A stretch of DNA of 64,000 nucleotides from Flavihumibacter cheonanensis (GCF_022352215.1 NZ_JAKRWF010000007.1:24291-88290), one strand, 5' to 3'. Shown: positions 47,173 to 56,373, numbered from the stretch's first letter. The notes: generated from the letters alone by a model not told the origin. Program-made: numbers and translations.

Positions 47173-47700
47173 ATGTATACACGAATCGCCACCGCCGCTG
47201 ATGTTGACATCATTGTAAATTTTTATCAGCAGTTGCAGGAAGCAACCCGCCGATTGTATGCTCCGCATTCGATGGATCGGGAAAGCCTGCAGCAGCAGAT
47301 AGCTGACCCTGCGCACCTGATGCTCCTAACCTTTGTGGAAGAGGAGCTGGCGGGTTACCAGGTTTTTCTCAAAGGTGCTTTTCCCTGGGAGCGCGATCGC
47401 TATATGCAATATGGAATGGCGATTCACCAGGAGACAGCTTCCTATGCCCCTGTATTGGGAGATGGATACCAGGGCAGAGGAGCAGGTACTCTCATGTTAA
47501 CGCAAGCCCTTCCCTACCTTAAAGATGCAGGGATCACGCGATTGATCCTATGGGGTGGCGTTCAGTGTGCCAATATCCGCGCAGTGAATTTCTATCTGAA
47601 AAATGGATTCCGGATTGTCGGGTATTTCGAATGGGAGGGCGCCAACTATGATATGATCAGTACAATTGATGGTTCCCATAATCGCCCCGCTTCTCAGTGA
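47173..47700 (+). CDS. GNAT family N-acetyltransferase
   Basis: A single GNAT domain spans the protein. The acetyl-CoA-binding motif A reads VLGDGYQGRGAGTLMLTQAL (about residues 95-115), preceded by a beta-strand with AGYQVFLKGAF and followed by AVNFYLKNGFRIVGYFEWEG, the usual end. The substrate is unknown. The 3' end overlaps the converging sulfatase gene by 44 bases. It starts five bases after the methyltransferase gene. Confidence 0.9.
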   Translation: MYTRIATAADVDIIVNFYQQLQEATRRLYAPHSMDRESLQQQIADPAHLMLLTFVEEELAGYQVFLKGAFPWERDRYMQYGMAIHQETASYAPVLGDGYQGRGAGTLMLTQALPYLKDAGITRLILWGGVQCANIRAVNFYLKNGFRIVGYFEWEGANYDMISTIDGSHNRPASQ

Positions 47701-49165
47701 TGCGTTTCAAGGGAATCTGCATCCCGCCTGTTTTTTCCAGCCAGTCCCAGAGTTCATTACGGAGTCTGAGTGCGGTTTCCTGGTGTTCCGGATGACGCCA
47801 GAGATTGCGCTTTTCTTCAGGATCTGCTTCCAGGTCGTACAGCTCACTGATATCCCAGACTCCGGGGTAATAAATGAATTTATATTTTCCATCGCGCACA
47901 CCAAAAGTAGTAGGTGTTTGCGGGAAAGAATATTCCCAATAGTATTCATAAAAAGCTTTGCTGCGCCAGGCGATTTTGGCGCCTTTCAGCAAAGGAAGAA
48001 AAGAATTGCCCTGCATTTGCGAAGGCTTTTCAACACGCGCAATGTCCAACACTGTGGGCGCGATATCAATGTTCTGGATCACGGCATCGAGAATTTGTCC
48101 GCCTTTTATATGTGCCGGTGCATAGACCAGCAAGGGCACTTTCTGGCTCTCTTCATACATGTTGCGTTTGTCAATCAGGCCATGTTCCCCCATAAGGAAA
48201 CCATTATCCCCCATATATACGAGGATAGTATTTTTATCCTGGCCGTTTTCTTTGAGTGTTTGCAAAATGCGACCGATGCTTTCATCCACTGCCAGCAGGG
48301 TTTCACAATAGCGGCGATAAAATTCATCAAACCAAACGCGGCCATTGTACATGAAGTCCACGCCATGCCAGCTGTTGCGTTGCGCCCAAACCCAGGCCGG
48401 AATGTCTTTCACATTATAAGCAGGATCTGAAGCCGCGCGATGGGCTATCGGTAACAGGGTTGTATCACCGAAGATCTTGCTGTTAGGTTTAGCTGTGAGG
48501 TTAATGGTAGAAGGATAGGGAATCGGCTTATTGGCATAACGCCCCTTGTGCCGGGGAGCGGGCATGAATTCATCGTGTACCCCTTTGTGTGAGATATAGG
48601 CGAAGAAAGGTTGCCCCTTTTTCTGTTTGCGAATCCAATCCACCGCATGATCTGTCAGCAGGTCGGTGATGTAGGTACTGTCCTTGTATTGAATGCGTTC
48701 GCCATTGATATTGAGCCGGGGATTGAAATAAACTCCCTGTCCCGTGAAACTCTCCCAATGATGAAAGCCTTTTTGTGGCTGATCGCCCTGGTGGCCCATA
48801 TGCCATTTGCCAAAGAAGCCGGTTTGGTATCCTGCTTTCTGCAGGTATTCCGGGAAGAAACGAAGATTGGGAGGCAGGGGAGAAAAATTATCGACAACTG
48901 TATGCGTATGTGCATATTGTCCGGTTAAAATAGAAGCACGCGAAGGAGAACAAAGCGCGGTGGTAACAGTTGCATTTTTCACCCAAACCCCTTCTTTGGC
49001 CATTTTATCCATATAGGGAGTTTCGAGCCAGGGAATGCGGCCAGTGAAGCCCATGGCATCGTGCCGGTGATCATCTGTAAGGATGAACACCACATTCAGC
49101 TTTTCCTGGGCCTGTGAAGTAGTAAAAAAAGTCCCGAACAGGAAGGCTGCAAGCAACTGTTTCAT
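47657..49165 (-). CDS. Secreted sulfatase (formylglycine-dependent)
   Basis: The ATG at 49165 gives a signal peptide (LLAAFLFGTFFTTSQAQ). The metal-binding pair is in FILTDDHRHD (residues 31-32) and the sulfatase motif C-S-P-S-R has Cys72, which must be converted to formylglycine by an anaerobic or FGE-type maturase not seen in the window. Later motifs GKWHMG, YMGDNGF and HGLIDKRNMYEES fit family S1 sulfatases. It likely removes sulfate from glycans in the periplasm. The gene shares 44 bases with the converging acetyltransferase gene. Confidence 0.92.
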   Translation of the reverse strand: MKQLLAAFLFGTFFTTSQAQEKLNVVFILTDDHRHDAMGFTGRIPWLETPYMDKMAKEGVWVKNATVTTALCSPSRASILTGQYAHTHTVVDNFSPLPPNLRFFPEYLQKAGYQTGFFGKWHMGHQGDQPQKGFHHWESFTGQGVYFNPRLNINGERIQYKDSTYITDLLTDHAVDWIRKQKKGQPFFAYISHKGVHDEFMPAPRHKGRYANKPIPYPSTINLTAKPNSKIFGDTTLLPIAHRAASDPAYNVKDIPAWVWAQRNSWHGVDFMYNGRVWFDEFYRRYCETLLAVDESIGRILQTLKENGQDKNTILVYMGDNGFLMGEHGLIDKRNMYEESQKVPLLVYAPAHIKGGQILDAVIQNIDIAPTVLDIARVEKPSQMQGNSFLPLLKGAKIAWRSKAFYEYYWEYSFPQTPTTFGVRDGKYKFIYYPGVWDISELYDLEADPEEKRNLWRHPEHQETALRLRNELWDWLEKTGGMQIPLKRITEKRGDYGNHQLY

Positions 49166-49244
49166 GTCAAAAGTTTGGTGAAAAAGATAGCCATTAATTC
49201 CGAAAATGCGATCTCTTTCGGTTGAAGGGTGTATTTTAGAGGGT

Positions 49245-50288
49245 ATGAGAATCATCAATACCGGCATCTGTTCTTACGGCATGAGTGGCAAATTGTTTCA
49301 TGCGCCATTTGTAGACAATCATCCAGGCTATGAACTAACGGCGATCGTTGAACGCCATAACCAGGAATCACGCTCCAGGTATCCGCATAGCAAGCTGGCG
49401 CGTTCAGTAGAAGACTTACTGGCGGATGATACCATCGAGCTCATCATTGTCAACACACCAACGCAAACGCATTTTGATTTTGCCAAACAGGCCTTGCAGG
49501 CAGGTAAGCATGTAATTGTAGAGAAGCCGGTAACTACCAATGCGGCAGAAGCTGCGGAACTGGATCAACTGGCAAAGGAGAAGAACCTGCATTTGATCGT
49601 GTATCAGAATCGCCGGTACGATGGAGATTATCATGCGATTAAAGAGGTAGTGGATAAGGGCTGGCTGGGCGAGATAAGGGAAGTTGAATTCAGGTATGAC
49701 CGATATCGTACTGAACCCAGTGGCAAGGCCCATAAAGAGAAGAACCTGCCGGGAGCAGGAGTGCTGCATGATCTGGGATCGCATCTGACGGATCAGACTT
49801 TACAATTGTTTGGCTGGCCGCAGGCTGTATTTGCAGATATCATGACCCTGCGGGATAGCGTGGAAAGCAATGATTATTTTGAGTTGCTGCTGTTTTATCC
49901 GCGTATGCGGGTGCGCCTCAAAGCAACAGTAGTGGCACGTGAAACCGTACCTGCCTTTGTATTGCAGGGCATGAACGGGACCTTTATCCAGGAGCGATCT
50001 GATCTGCAGGAAACAGAATTACTCAAAGGAACCATTCCTTCCCTGGAACCCTGGTGCCCGGCGCCGGAAAAGGCAGATGGCTTGTTACATAGCATAATTG
50101 ATGGCCAACTGGTTCGGAAAGAAACCAAGTCAACACCGGGTAATTATATGGGATTCTTTGAGGATGTGTACCAGACCCTGGTAAACGGGGCTCCAAATCC
50201 TGTACCTGTGGCAGATGCCATCAAAACCATGACCGTATTGGATGCAGCTCAGCAAAGCCATCGTGAAAAACGTGTGATCAGCCTCTAA
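49245..50288 (+). CDS. Gfo/Idh/MocA-family oxidoreductase
   Basis: The NAD(P)-binding region reads INTGICSYGMSGKLFHAPFV, then the catalytic Lys in VIVEKPVTTN and a C-terminal GFO_IDH_MocA_C-type domain. I chose the ATG at 49245, preceded by GAGGGT as a possible ribosome-binding site; an upstream ATG at 49206 adds 13 residues that do not match the family opening. No export signal is present, so it is cytoplasmic. It is divergent from the sulfatase gene, and the substrate, probably a sugar or inositol, is unknown. Confidence 0.92.
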   Translation: MRIINTGICSYGMSGKLFHAPFVDNHPGYELTAIVERHNQESRSRYPHSKLARSVEDLLADDTIELIIVNTPTQTHFDFAKQALQAGKHVIVEKPVTTNAAEAAELDQLAKEKNLHLIVYQNRRYDGDYHAIKEVVDKGWLGEIREVEFRYDRYRTEPSGKAHKEKNLPGAGVLHDLGSHLTDQTLQLFGWPQAVFADIMTLRDSVESNDYFELLLFYPRMRVRLKATVVARETVPAFVLQGMNGTFIQERSDLQETELLKGTIPSLEPWCPAPEKADGLLHSIIDGQLVRKETKSTPGNYMGFFEDVYQTLVNGAPNPVPVADAIKTMTVLDAAQQSHREKRVISL

Positions 50289-50313
50289 ACGCGCTGGTCA
50301 GCCGGAAAAGCCC

Positions 50314-50321
50314 TATTTTTG
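50314..50321 (+). promoter_or_regulatory. Predicted -7 element upstream of the outer-membrane protein gene
   Basis: TATTTTTG lies in the word CCCTATTTTTGCGCTC, which recurs almost identically (CCCTATTTTTGCACTC) before tRNA-Asn. It would give a 5' leader of about 100 bases for the gene at 50431. Confidence 0.45.
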
Positions 50322-50406
50322 CGCTCGCTTCAGCTGGAACCCATTGCCGGCTGTGGTTTTTAATAACATTAACAACGTGAAGGGAGGACCCTGGCAGTCC
50401 AACCGA

Positions 50407-50414
50407 TAGATTTG
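50407..50414 (+). promoter_or_regulatory. Alternative -7 element close to the outer-membrane protein gene
   Basis: TAGATTTG matches TAnnTTTG and lies 16 bases before the ATG at 50431, so a transcript from here would have a very short leader. Confidence 0.35.
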
Positions 50415-50430
50415 CGCTTTATCAACTAGT

Positions 50431-51210
50431 ATGAGAAAAATTTCAGCCGTTTTGTCTGCCCTCCTGCTGACCCTGGCAGTTCAGGCTCAGACGGATTCCA
50501 CAGTAAAAAATCCAGCTGCCCCCATACCTGCCATCAAGGAAAAAGTATCCAAACCGAAAAAAGACTGGAGCAAGGTAAAAATAGCCAACCGTGCGAATGA
50601 TCATTTCATGTTCCAGTTTGGTTATGATACCTGGACCCAGGTGCCCGATTCGATCCGGCTGACCGGCATAGGCAGACACCTGAATATTTACCTGATGATG
50701 GATTTCCCCTTTAAGGTGGATCCCCGCTTCAGTGTTGGAATTGGTGTAGGCATAGGATCCAGCAATATTTTCTTTGACAAACACGATGTGCAGATTGCGG
50801 GGAATAGTCCGACACTGGCCTTCCGCAACCTGGCAGATACCAACCATTTTAAAAAGTACAAACTGGTAAATGTTTGGGCAGAAGTACCGGTAGAACTGCG
50901 TTTTGCAGCTAACCCGGAGAACACCAACAAGAGCTGGAAATTTGCGGTGGGTGCGAAAGTGGGAACCATGCTGAATGCCCACACCAAGGGAAAGAACTTC
51001 CAGACCAAATCCGGAAGCGCCATCAACAATTACACAGAGAAGATCAATTCCAGGCGTTATTTCAATGCGTTGCGGATAGCAGCTACCGCCAGGATCAGCT
51101 ATGGACCATTCGGGATCTTTGGCTCCTACCAGGTGAATACCCTGATCAAGGACAACCAGGGACCGCCTGTGCACCCGATGTCGGTGGGATTAACGATCAG
51201 CGGACTCTGA
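50431..51210 (+). CDS. Outer-membrane beta-barrel protein (porin-family type)
   Basis: The signal peptide (ISAVLSALLLTLAVQAQT) is followed by a Pro/Lys-rich linker (residues 25-50), then alternating amphipathic strands with aromatic residues (FMFQFGYDTWTQVPDS, FSVGIGVGIGSSNIFF, WKFAVGAKVGTML) and a C-terminal strand ending SVGLTISGL. This matches small eight- to ten-strand outer-membrane barrels of Bacteroidota. No enzymatic motif is seen, and its role is unknown. A strong terminator follows the stop within 25 bases. Confidence 0.8.
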   Translation: MRKISAVLSALLLTLAVQAQTDSTVKNPAAPIPAIKEKVSKPKKDWSKVKIANRANDHFMFQFGYDTWTQVPDSIRLTGIGRHLNIYLMMDFPFKVDPRFSVGIGVGIGSSNIFFDKHDVQIAGNSPTLAFRNLADTNHFKKYKLVNVWAEVPVELRFAANPENTNKSWKFAVGAKVGTMLNAHTKGKNFQTKSGSAINNYTEKINSRRYFNALRIAATARISYGPFGIFGSYQVNTLIKDNQGPPVHPMSVGLTISGL

Positions 51211-51231
51211 TATAAATAGATTCATAAGAAC

Positions 51232-51257
51232 GCGGGCCCCCTGGCCCGCTTTTTTTG
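51232..51257 (+). terminator. Rho-independent terminator
   Basis: A perfect 7-bp GC-rich stem (GCGGGCC 51232-51238 with GGCCCGC 51243-51249) with loop CCCT is followed by eight T. It ends the outer-membrane protein transcript. Confidence 0.92.
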
Positions 51258-51260
51258 TGC

Positions 51261-51268
51261 TAATTTTG
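51261..51268 (+). promoter_or_regulatory. Predicted -7 element of hflX
   Basis: TAATTTTG matches TAnnTTTG and lies just after the terminator and 31 bases before the hflX start. No -33 TTTG at the usual distance is evident because the terminator occupies that region. Confidence 0.45.
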
Positions 51269-51299
51269 CCGACCTGAGCAACATCTTAATAAAAGCGAA

Positions 51300-52511
51300 T
51301 TGATAGAAAAAAAGCAGATAGCAGAAAATGAACGCACCGTACTGGTGGGAGTGGTACAGAAAGATCAGAATGAGCAGCAGGTCACGGAGTACCTGGATGA
51401 ACTGGCTTTCCTGGCCGAAACAGCAGGTGCGGAAGCTGTGAAACGATTTACACAGAAACTGGCGCATCCCGACAGCAAAACCTTTGTAGGTAAAGGAAAG
51501 CTGGAAGAGATTAAAGATTATATCACCGGAAGGGATATCAACCTGGTCATATTTGATGATGAGCTGACCGGCTCGCAGATCCTCAATATTGAAAAAGCAT
51601 TAGGGGTGAAAACCATTGACCGCTCGGATCTGATCCTGGACATATTTGCGCGGCGTGCGAAAACTGCGCAGGCCAAAACCCAGGTGGAGCTGGCGCAGTA
51701 CCAGTACCTCTTACCCCGCCTCAAAGGGATGTGGAAACACCTGGAACGCCAGGGAGGTGGAATTGGAACCAGGGGTCCGGGTGAAACTGAAATTGAAACG
51801 GACCGCCGGATTGTGAAGGAGAAAATCGCGCTCTTACGGAGGCGGTTAAGCGAAATAGACAAGCAATCCTTTACCCAGCGCAAGGATCGCGGGGAGTTTA
51901 TCCGGGTGGCCCTGGTGGGCTATACCAACGTAGGGAAAAGCACCCTGATGAATATCCTGAGCAAGAGTGAAGTATTCGCGGAGAACAAATTATTTGCAAC
52001 GCTGGATACCACCACACGAAAAGTAGTATTTGACACCACTCCCTTTTTGTTAAGTGATACTGTAGGATTTATCCGGAAGTTGCCCCACCACCTGGTAGAA
52101 AGCTTCAAAAGCACGCTGGATGAAGTGCGCGAGGCAGATATTCTGTTGCATGTGGTGGACTTATCGCATCCGCAATATGAGGATCAGTTCAATGTGGTGA
52201 ATAAAACTCTGCAGGAACTGAAGGTAACTGAGAAGCCGATGATCACGATCTTCAACAAGCTGGATCAGTATGAGAAGAATGTGTTTGATGAATGGCTGGA
52301 GCCCGAGGTGAAGACCCAGATCCTGGAAGAGTTGCGCGAGCGTTGGGAGAACAATACCCAGGGCAACTGTGTGTTTGTATCTGCGATTGAGCGCCGGAAC
52401 CTGGAGGGCTTGAGAGCCACGATTCTGAATAAAGTGAGGCAGTTGTACCGGGAGCGCTATCCTTATAAAACCGAGTTCTTCGGAACCTTCCAGGCGAATG
52501 AGGGAGAATAA
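51300..52511 (+). CDS. hflX: Ribosome-associated GTPase HflX
   Basis: The N-terminal HflX domain (about 20-190, with DSKTFVGKGKLEEI and GTRGPGETEIETDRR) is followed by the GTPase domain: G1 GYTNVGKST (about residue 207), G3 DTVGF and G4 NKLD. HflX splits stalled 70S ribosomes under stress. The only plausible start is a TTG at 51300 (IEKKQIAENE follows, as in relatives). The 3' end overlaps the Rieske protein gene by 14 bases, so the two are coupled. Confidence 0.95.
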   Translation: MIEKKQIAENERTVLVGVVQKDQNEQQVTEYLDELAFLAETAGAEAVKRFTQKLAHPDSKTFVGKGKLEEIKDYITGRDINLVIFDDELTGSQILNIEKALGVKTIDRSDLILDIFARRAKTAQAKTQVELAQYQYLLPRLKGMWKHLERQGGGIGTRGPGETEIETDRRIVKEKIALLRRRLSEIDKQSFTQRKDRGEFIRVALVGYTNVGKSTLMNILSKSEVFAENKLFATLDTTTRKVVFDTTPFLLSDTVGFIRKLPHHLVESFKSTLDEVREADILLHVVDLSHPQYEDQFNVVNKTLQELKVTEKPMITIFNKLDQYEKNVFDEWLEPEVKTQILEELRERWENNTQGNCVFVSAIERRNLEGLRATILNKVRQLYRERYPYKTEFFGTFQANEGE

Positions 52512-52821
52512 CTGGATAAAGATTGCCGAATCCGTTGAGGAGCTGCGCTTCAGTGGCAACCAGATCGCGTTAGCGGAGCTGGAAGGAAGGCCAATCTGCA
52601 TCGGGCGGTATAAGGAAAAGCTGTTTGCGTTTGCGCATAAATGTCCGCATGCCAGCGGGCTGTTTGCAGAAGGATTTATTGATGCATTAGGGAATGTCGT
52701 ATGCCCCTTACATAGGTACCGGTTTAATATGGGTACCGGTAGAAATGTTTCAGGTGAAGGGTATTACCTGAAGCACTGGCCGGTGGAGGAAAGGGAAGAT
52801 GGGGTGTATGTGTGGTGTTAG
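52498..52821 (+). CDS. Rieske [2Fe-2S] ferredoxin-like protein
   Basis: This 107-residue protein has the Rieske ligands in C49-P-H51 and C69-P-L-H72, with the fold seen from IALAELEGRPICIG to the end. It is soluble and lacks a membrane anchor, so it resembles dioxygenase-type or nitrite-reductase-small-subunit-like ferredoxins. Its redox partner is not in the window. It overlaps the end of hflX by 14 bases. Confidence 0.92.
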   Translation: MRENNWIKIAESVEELRFSGNQIALAELEGRPICIGRYKEKLFAFAHKCPHASGLFAEGFIDALGNVVCPLHRYRFNMGTGRNVSGEGYYLKHWPVEEREDGVYVWC

Positions 52822-52923
52822 CAAAATTCTAATTGTATTCTAATCGATCTTTAAAACTTTGGTAACACGCACATTGTAGTTTGTTCACATACGAAACACA
52901 TTTTCGTCGAACAAATCACACAC

Positions 52924-53529
52924 ATGAGCTGGACCGAATCTCTCATTCAACTGGATTATACCATTTTCAAATTTATACAAAGCACCGGGGTATCTAATTT
53001 CATGGATCATTTCATGCTGGGCATGCGGGAAGCCAAACTCTGGATCCCTTTTTATGCCTTCATGTTGTACTGGATCTGGAAGAATGCAAAGTCAAAAATG
53101 CTGGTATTCATCCTGTTAACAGTAGCGAGTTTTGGATTGGCTGATTTCAGCAGTGCGTCCCTGTTCAAACCTTTTTTCGCGCGTGAGCGTCCCTGTTATG
53201 AGGACGATCTCGAGGGGGTAGTGCGCTCCCTGGTAGGTTGTGGCGGCAAATATGGATTTCCTTCTTCCCATGCCAGCAATCATTTTGCATTGGCGACCTT
53301 CTGGTACTGGGCCATTTATATGATTAAGGGGCAGCGCTGGTATTGGTTGTTCCTGTGGGCTTTCCTGATCGGCTATGCGCAGATTTATGTAGGCAAACAT
53401 TATCCCATTGATATATTGGGAGGAGGATTATTGGGTATCTTTATCGGAACCGCGATGGCCAAACTCTTTGAGTACTGGGATAACCGGAAGAGAAGGATGG
53501 CCAACCCGGATACCGTACCCCTACCCTGA
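52924..53529 (+). CDS. PAP2-family membrane phosphatase
   Basis: All three PAP2 motifs are present: KPFFARERP (KxxxxxxRP, about residues 80-88), PSSHA (about 118-122) and YVGKHYPIDILGG (about 159-171) containing the catalytic His and Asp. Five or so membrane helices surround them. Such enzymes remove phosphate from lipid-linked substrates, for example undecaprenyl diphosphate or phosphatidylglycerol phosphate, at the outer face of the inner membrane. The gene lies 14 bases before the GT39 gene, another lipid-carrier enzyme. Confidence 0.93.
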   Translation: MSWTESLIQLDYTIFKFIQSTGVSNFMDHFMLGMREAKLWIPFYAFMLYWIWKNAKSKMLVFILLTVASFGLADFSSASLFKPFFARERPCYEDDLEGVVRSLVGCGGKYGFPSSHASNHFALATFWYWAIYMIKGQRWYWLFLWAFLIGYAQIYVGKHYPIDILGGGLLGIFIGTAMAKLFEYWDNRKRRMANPDTVPLP

Positions 53530-53543
53530 TTAATCTTTATTAC

Positions 53544-55232
53544 ATGACGGATTTTTTGTCGCCGGTCCGCTGGCGGTCCTGGTATATTGCCCTGGTGGTA
53601 GCAGGTATCCTGGTAAACCTGTTGGGATTACACAGTAGCATCCTGGAGCCGGATGGCGCCTTGTATGCAAGCATAGCCAAAACGATGGTATTAAAAGGGG
53701 ATTGGGTGAATTTGTATGCCCATAACCGCGACTGGCTGGACAAGCCCCATTTTCCTTTCTGGATGACGGCCATCAGTTATTCAATTTTTGGCATTAATGA
53801 GATCGCATATAAGATTCCGGCATTGGTATTCTGGGCGCTGGGGGGATGGTATACTTTTCAGATCGGCCGCAAGCTTTATTCCGAGCAGGTAGCGCAGGTA
53901 GCGTTACTGATTTATTTGACAGCCCTGCATTTGGTGATCTCCAATAATGATGTGCGGGCCGAGCCTTATCTGACGGGACTGTTGGCGGGCTGTGTGTATT
54001 ATTGGTTGCCTAGTTCACCGGACGGGTGGCACCGGACGGGTAGAGTGTTGCTGGGAGCTTTGTTTATGGCGGCGGCGATCATGACCAAGGGTATTTTTAT
54101 CCTGATACCGGTGGTGGGTGCCTTTCTCTTGCACTGGGCATTGAACGGGCAGTTGAAAGCGGAACTGAGTAAACCGAAATGGTGGATCGCGCTGGGGCTG
54201 GTGGGGGTTTTCATCTTGCCGGAATTGCTAACCTTGTATTGGCAGTTTGATCAACATCCGGAGAAAGTAGTATTTGGGAGGACGGGGGTATCGGGCTTGC
54301 GGTTTTTCTTCTGGGACAGCCAGTTTGGAAGGTTTATGAATACCGGGCCGATCAAAGGCAAGGGTGACCCAAGTTTTTTCCTGCATACCTTGTTATGGGC
54401 CTTTTTACCCTGGTCGATATTGTTGTATATCGCCATGTGGGAGAAAATAAAGGGCCTGGTGCGAAGAGAAAAAGGAGAATGGGTGTTGCCGGGGATATCG
54501 CTGATCTGTTTTTTATTGTTTTCGGCATCGCGGTTTCAGTTGCCGCATTATATGAATATCGTGTTTCCCTTCTTTGCGATAGTGACGGCGGACTGGCTCC
54601 TGCGCCAGGATGTGGAGAGTAAAAAGATCCGGGTGTTGGGAGGCATACAAGTGGGTATTTCTATATTGTTACTTGCAGGATGTATTGGATTATGGGGATT
54701 AATGTACCTGACGAATTTCAGTCCCCTGGTGTATGTATTATCCATGGCGATCATCTGGAACCTGTTAAGGAAAAAAACAGCCACTTATGGCTTTGGCTTA
54801 CCCGCGCGGATGGTATTAAGTACCAGCCTGGCGGCGATTACGCTCTATGGATTTTTGAACCTTTATTTTTATCCGGCCTTGTTGCAATATCAGTCGGGCG
54901 AGCAGGTAGCCAAACAGGTGAATCAGCAGCAACCCGGCAAACGCATTTATCAAACCAATCCACTCTCCTATTCACTGGATTTTTATTCGGATGGGCCTGT
55001 ACGTTATACCGATCGTGCGGAGGTAATCAGTGCAGCAAAAGACAGTGCGGTATTGTATTATAGTACCAGAGAGCAGCGCGATACATTGGTAACGATGGGC
55101 ATACCGGTGCAGGTGGTGGACAGCTTTCCGCATTATCATATCTCCAAATTGAAGATCGGGTTTTTAATGCCGGATAAAAGACCGAAGTATTTGCAGTATC
55201 GGTATTTGATGGAAGTAGGTCCGAAGCCTTAG
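53544..55232 (+). CDS. GT39-type (ArnT-like) membrane glycosyltransferase
   Basis: The protein has about eleven membrane helices and the GT-C signature in the first loop (LEPDGALYASIAKTMVLKGDW, cut before the conserved DWLDKPHFPFWM), typical of dolichol- or undecaprenyl-phosphate-sugar-using transferases such as ArnT. It transfers a sugar at the periplasmic side to lipid A or another acceptor. In the loop near residue 158-167 the coding sequence carries two tandem 14-bp repeat units (54016-54043) encoding SPDGWHRTGRV, a probable in-frame insertion. The 3' end overlaps the converging dehydrogenase gene by four bases. Confidence 0.88.
   Translation: MTDFLSPVRWRSWYIALVVAGILVNLLGLHSSILEPDGALYASIAKTMVLKGDWVNLYAHNRDWLDKPHFPFWMTAISYSIFGINEIAYKIPALVFWALGGWYTFQIGRKLYSEQVAQVALLIYLTALHLVISNNDVRAEPYLTGLLAGCVYYWLPSSPDGWHRTGRVLLGALFMAAAIMTKGIFILIPVVGAFLLHWALNGQLKAELSKPKWWIALGLVGVFILPELLTLYWQFDQHPEKVVFGRTGVSGLRFFFWDSQFGRFMNTGPIKGKGDPSFFLHTLLWAFLPWSILLYIAMWEKIKGLVRREKGEWVLPGISLICFLLFSASRFQLPHYMNIVFPFFAIVTADWLLRQDVESKKIRVLGGIQVGISILLLAGCIGLWGLMYLTNFSPLVYVLSMAIIWNLLRKKTATYGFGLPARMVLSTSLAAITLYGFLNLYFYPALLQYQSGEQVAKQVNQQQPGKRIYQTNPLSYSLDFYSDGPVRYTDRAEVISAAKDSAVLYYSTREQRDTLVTMGIPVQVVDSFPHYHISKLKIGFLMPDKRPKYLQYRYLMEVGPKP
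54016..54047. repeat. Tandem copy of the dispersed 14-bp unit inside the GT39 gene
   Basis: CACCGGACGGGTGG (54016-54029) is followed directly by CACCGGACGGGTAG (54030-54043) and AGTG. The unit also occurs as the right arm of the palindrome at 26166. It is read in frame in the GT39 protein. Confidence 0.75.
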
Positions 55233-56278
55233 GCCTCCATATCAACCATAGCTTTAATGACTCCGTTTGAAGGATTGGAGAGAGATTTAAACTGCTCTGC
55301 CAGTTCGGTAAACGCAATGCGGTGCGTAATATAATTAGCCGGTTGAATGAGATTCGACTGCAGCGAGCTGATCACCCAGTTGAAATCATCCCTTGTTGCA
55401 TTTCGGCTACTCATCAACGTGGATTCGCGTTTGTGAAATTCGGGGTGTGAAAAAGAGAAAGCTTGTTTCTGCAAACCAACCAGTACGAACCGTCCGCCGT
55501 GGGCGAGAAATTGCAGTCCGCCTTCAATAGCGTTAAGATTACCGGTAGCATCAAAAACCGCGGTGGCCATATCTCCCTTTGTGATATTTCTAATTGCTTC
55601 CACAGCATCCTGTTCTTTCGGGTTGATGGTATGCTGAATACCGAGCTGTTGTTTACAAAATTGGAGTCGCGCTGCGTTGACATCCATCGCGATAACAGAA
55701 GCACCTGTGAGTCGCGCCATTTCCATAAGTCCGAGCCCAATAGGACCTGCACCAATCACCAGGATATATTCACCGGCCTGGAGGCTGGCTCTTCTAACTG
55801 CGTGGGCGCCGATGGCCAGGGGTTCAACGAGGGCTAGTTGATCGGGGCTCATATTATTGCCCTTGACCAGGGCGGATACGGGAACCTGGATAAATTGGCG
55901 AAGGCCGCCATCGATATGGACACCGAAGACCTGGATGGAGGAGCAGCAATTGGGTTTATTGGATCTGCAGGCGATGCAGGAGCCGCAACTGAAATAAGGG
56001 ATCAGGGTTACCAGGTCGCCGGGTTGGAAATTATGGGGATTGACTGCCATTTGGGGAAGCTCCACAATTTCGGCGCAGATTTCGTGGCCAAGGATACGGG
56101 GGTATTGGAAGAAGGGTTGGGTACCCTCGAAAGCGTGGAGATCGGTACCACAGATACCGACCTGTTTGACCTTGAGCAGGGCGGTTGGGGTGTTAGTGGA
56201 AGGAGGTGTCGGCTCCAGTTGATCCTGCCGGTAAAGAAAGGATCCGGGTTGGTCGCAAATAAGGGAAGAGTATATCAT
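55229..56278 (-). CDS. Zinc-dependent alcohol/polyol dehydrogenase
   Basis: This is a medium-chain dehydrogenase with the catalytic zinc ligands in VGICGTDLH and GHEICAE, a structural four-Cys zinc cluster (CGSCIACRSNKPNCC) and the NAD-binding motif VIGAGPIGLGLMEM. The type resembles sorbitol/L-idonate/threonine dehydrogenases; the substrate is not evident. Position 56278 is the only ATG that keeps the N-terminus. It converges with the GT39 gene and overlaps it by four bases. Confidence 0.93.
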   Translation of the reverse strand: MIYSSLICDQPGSFLYRQDQLEPTPPSTNTPTALLKVKQVGICGTDLHAFEGTQPFFQYPRILGHEICAEIVELPQMAVNPHNFQPGDLVTLIPYFSCGSCIACRSNKPNCCSSIQVFGVHIDGGLRQFIQVPVSALVKGNNMSPDQLALVEPLAIGAHAVRRASLQAGEYILVIGAGPIGLGLMEMARLTGASVIAMDVNAARLQFCKQQLGIQHTINPKEQDAVEAIRNITKGDMATAVFDATGNLNAIEGGLQFLAHGGRFVLVGLQKQAFSFSHPEFHKRESTLMSSRNATRDDFNWVISSLQSNLIQPANYITHRIAFTELAEQFKSLSNPSNGVIKAMVDMEA

Positions 56279-56343
56279 ATAAAGTTGATATGCAAACTAC
56301 TAAGAATATGGGGGTGGGGGGCAGGAAATTTTCATTTAAAAAT

Positions 56344-56373
56344 TTTGTACCAATGCAAAAATCCCTATTTTTG
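56344..56373 (+). promoter_or_regulatory. Predicted promoter of tRNA-Asn
   Basis: TTTG (56344-56347) and TATTTTTG (56366-56373) are separated by 18 bases, close to the Bacteroidota primary sigma consensus. The tRNA starts 43 bases downstream. Confidence 0.6.
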
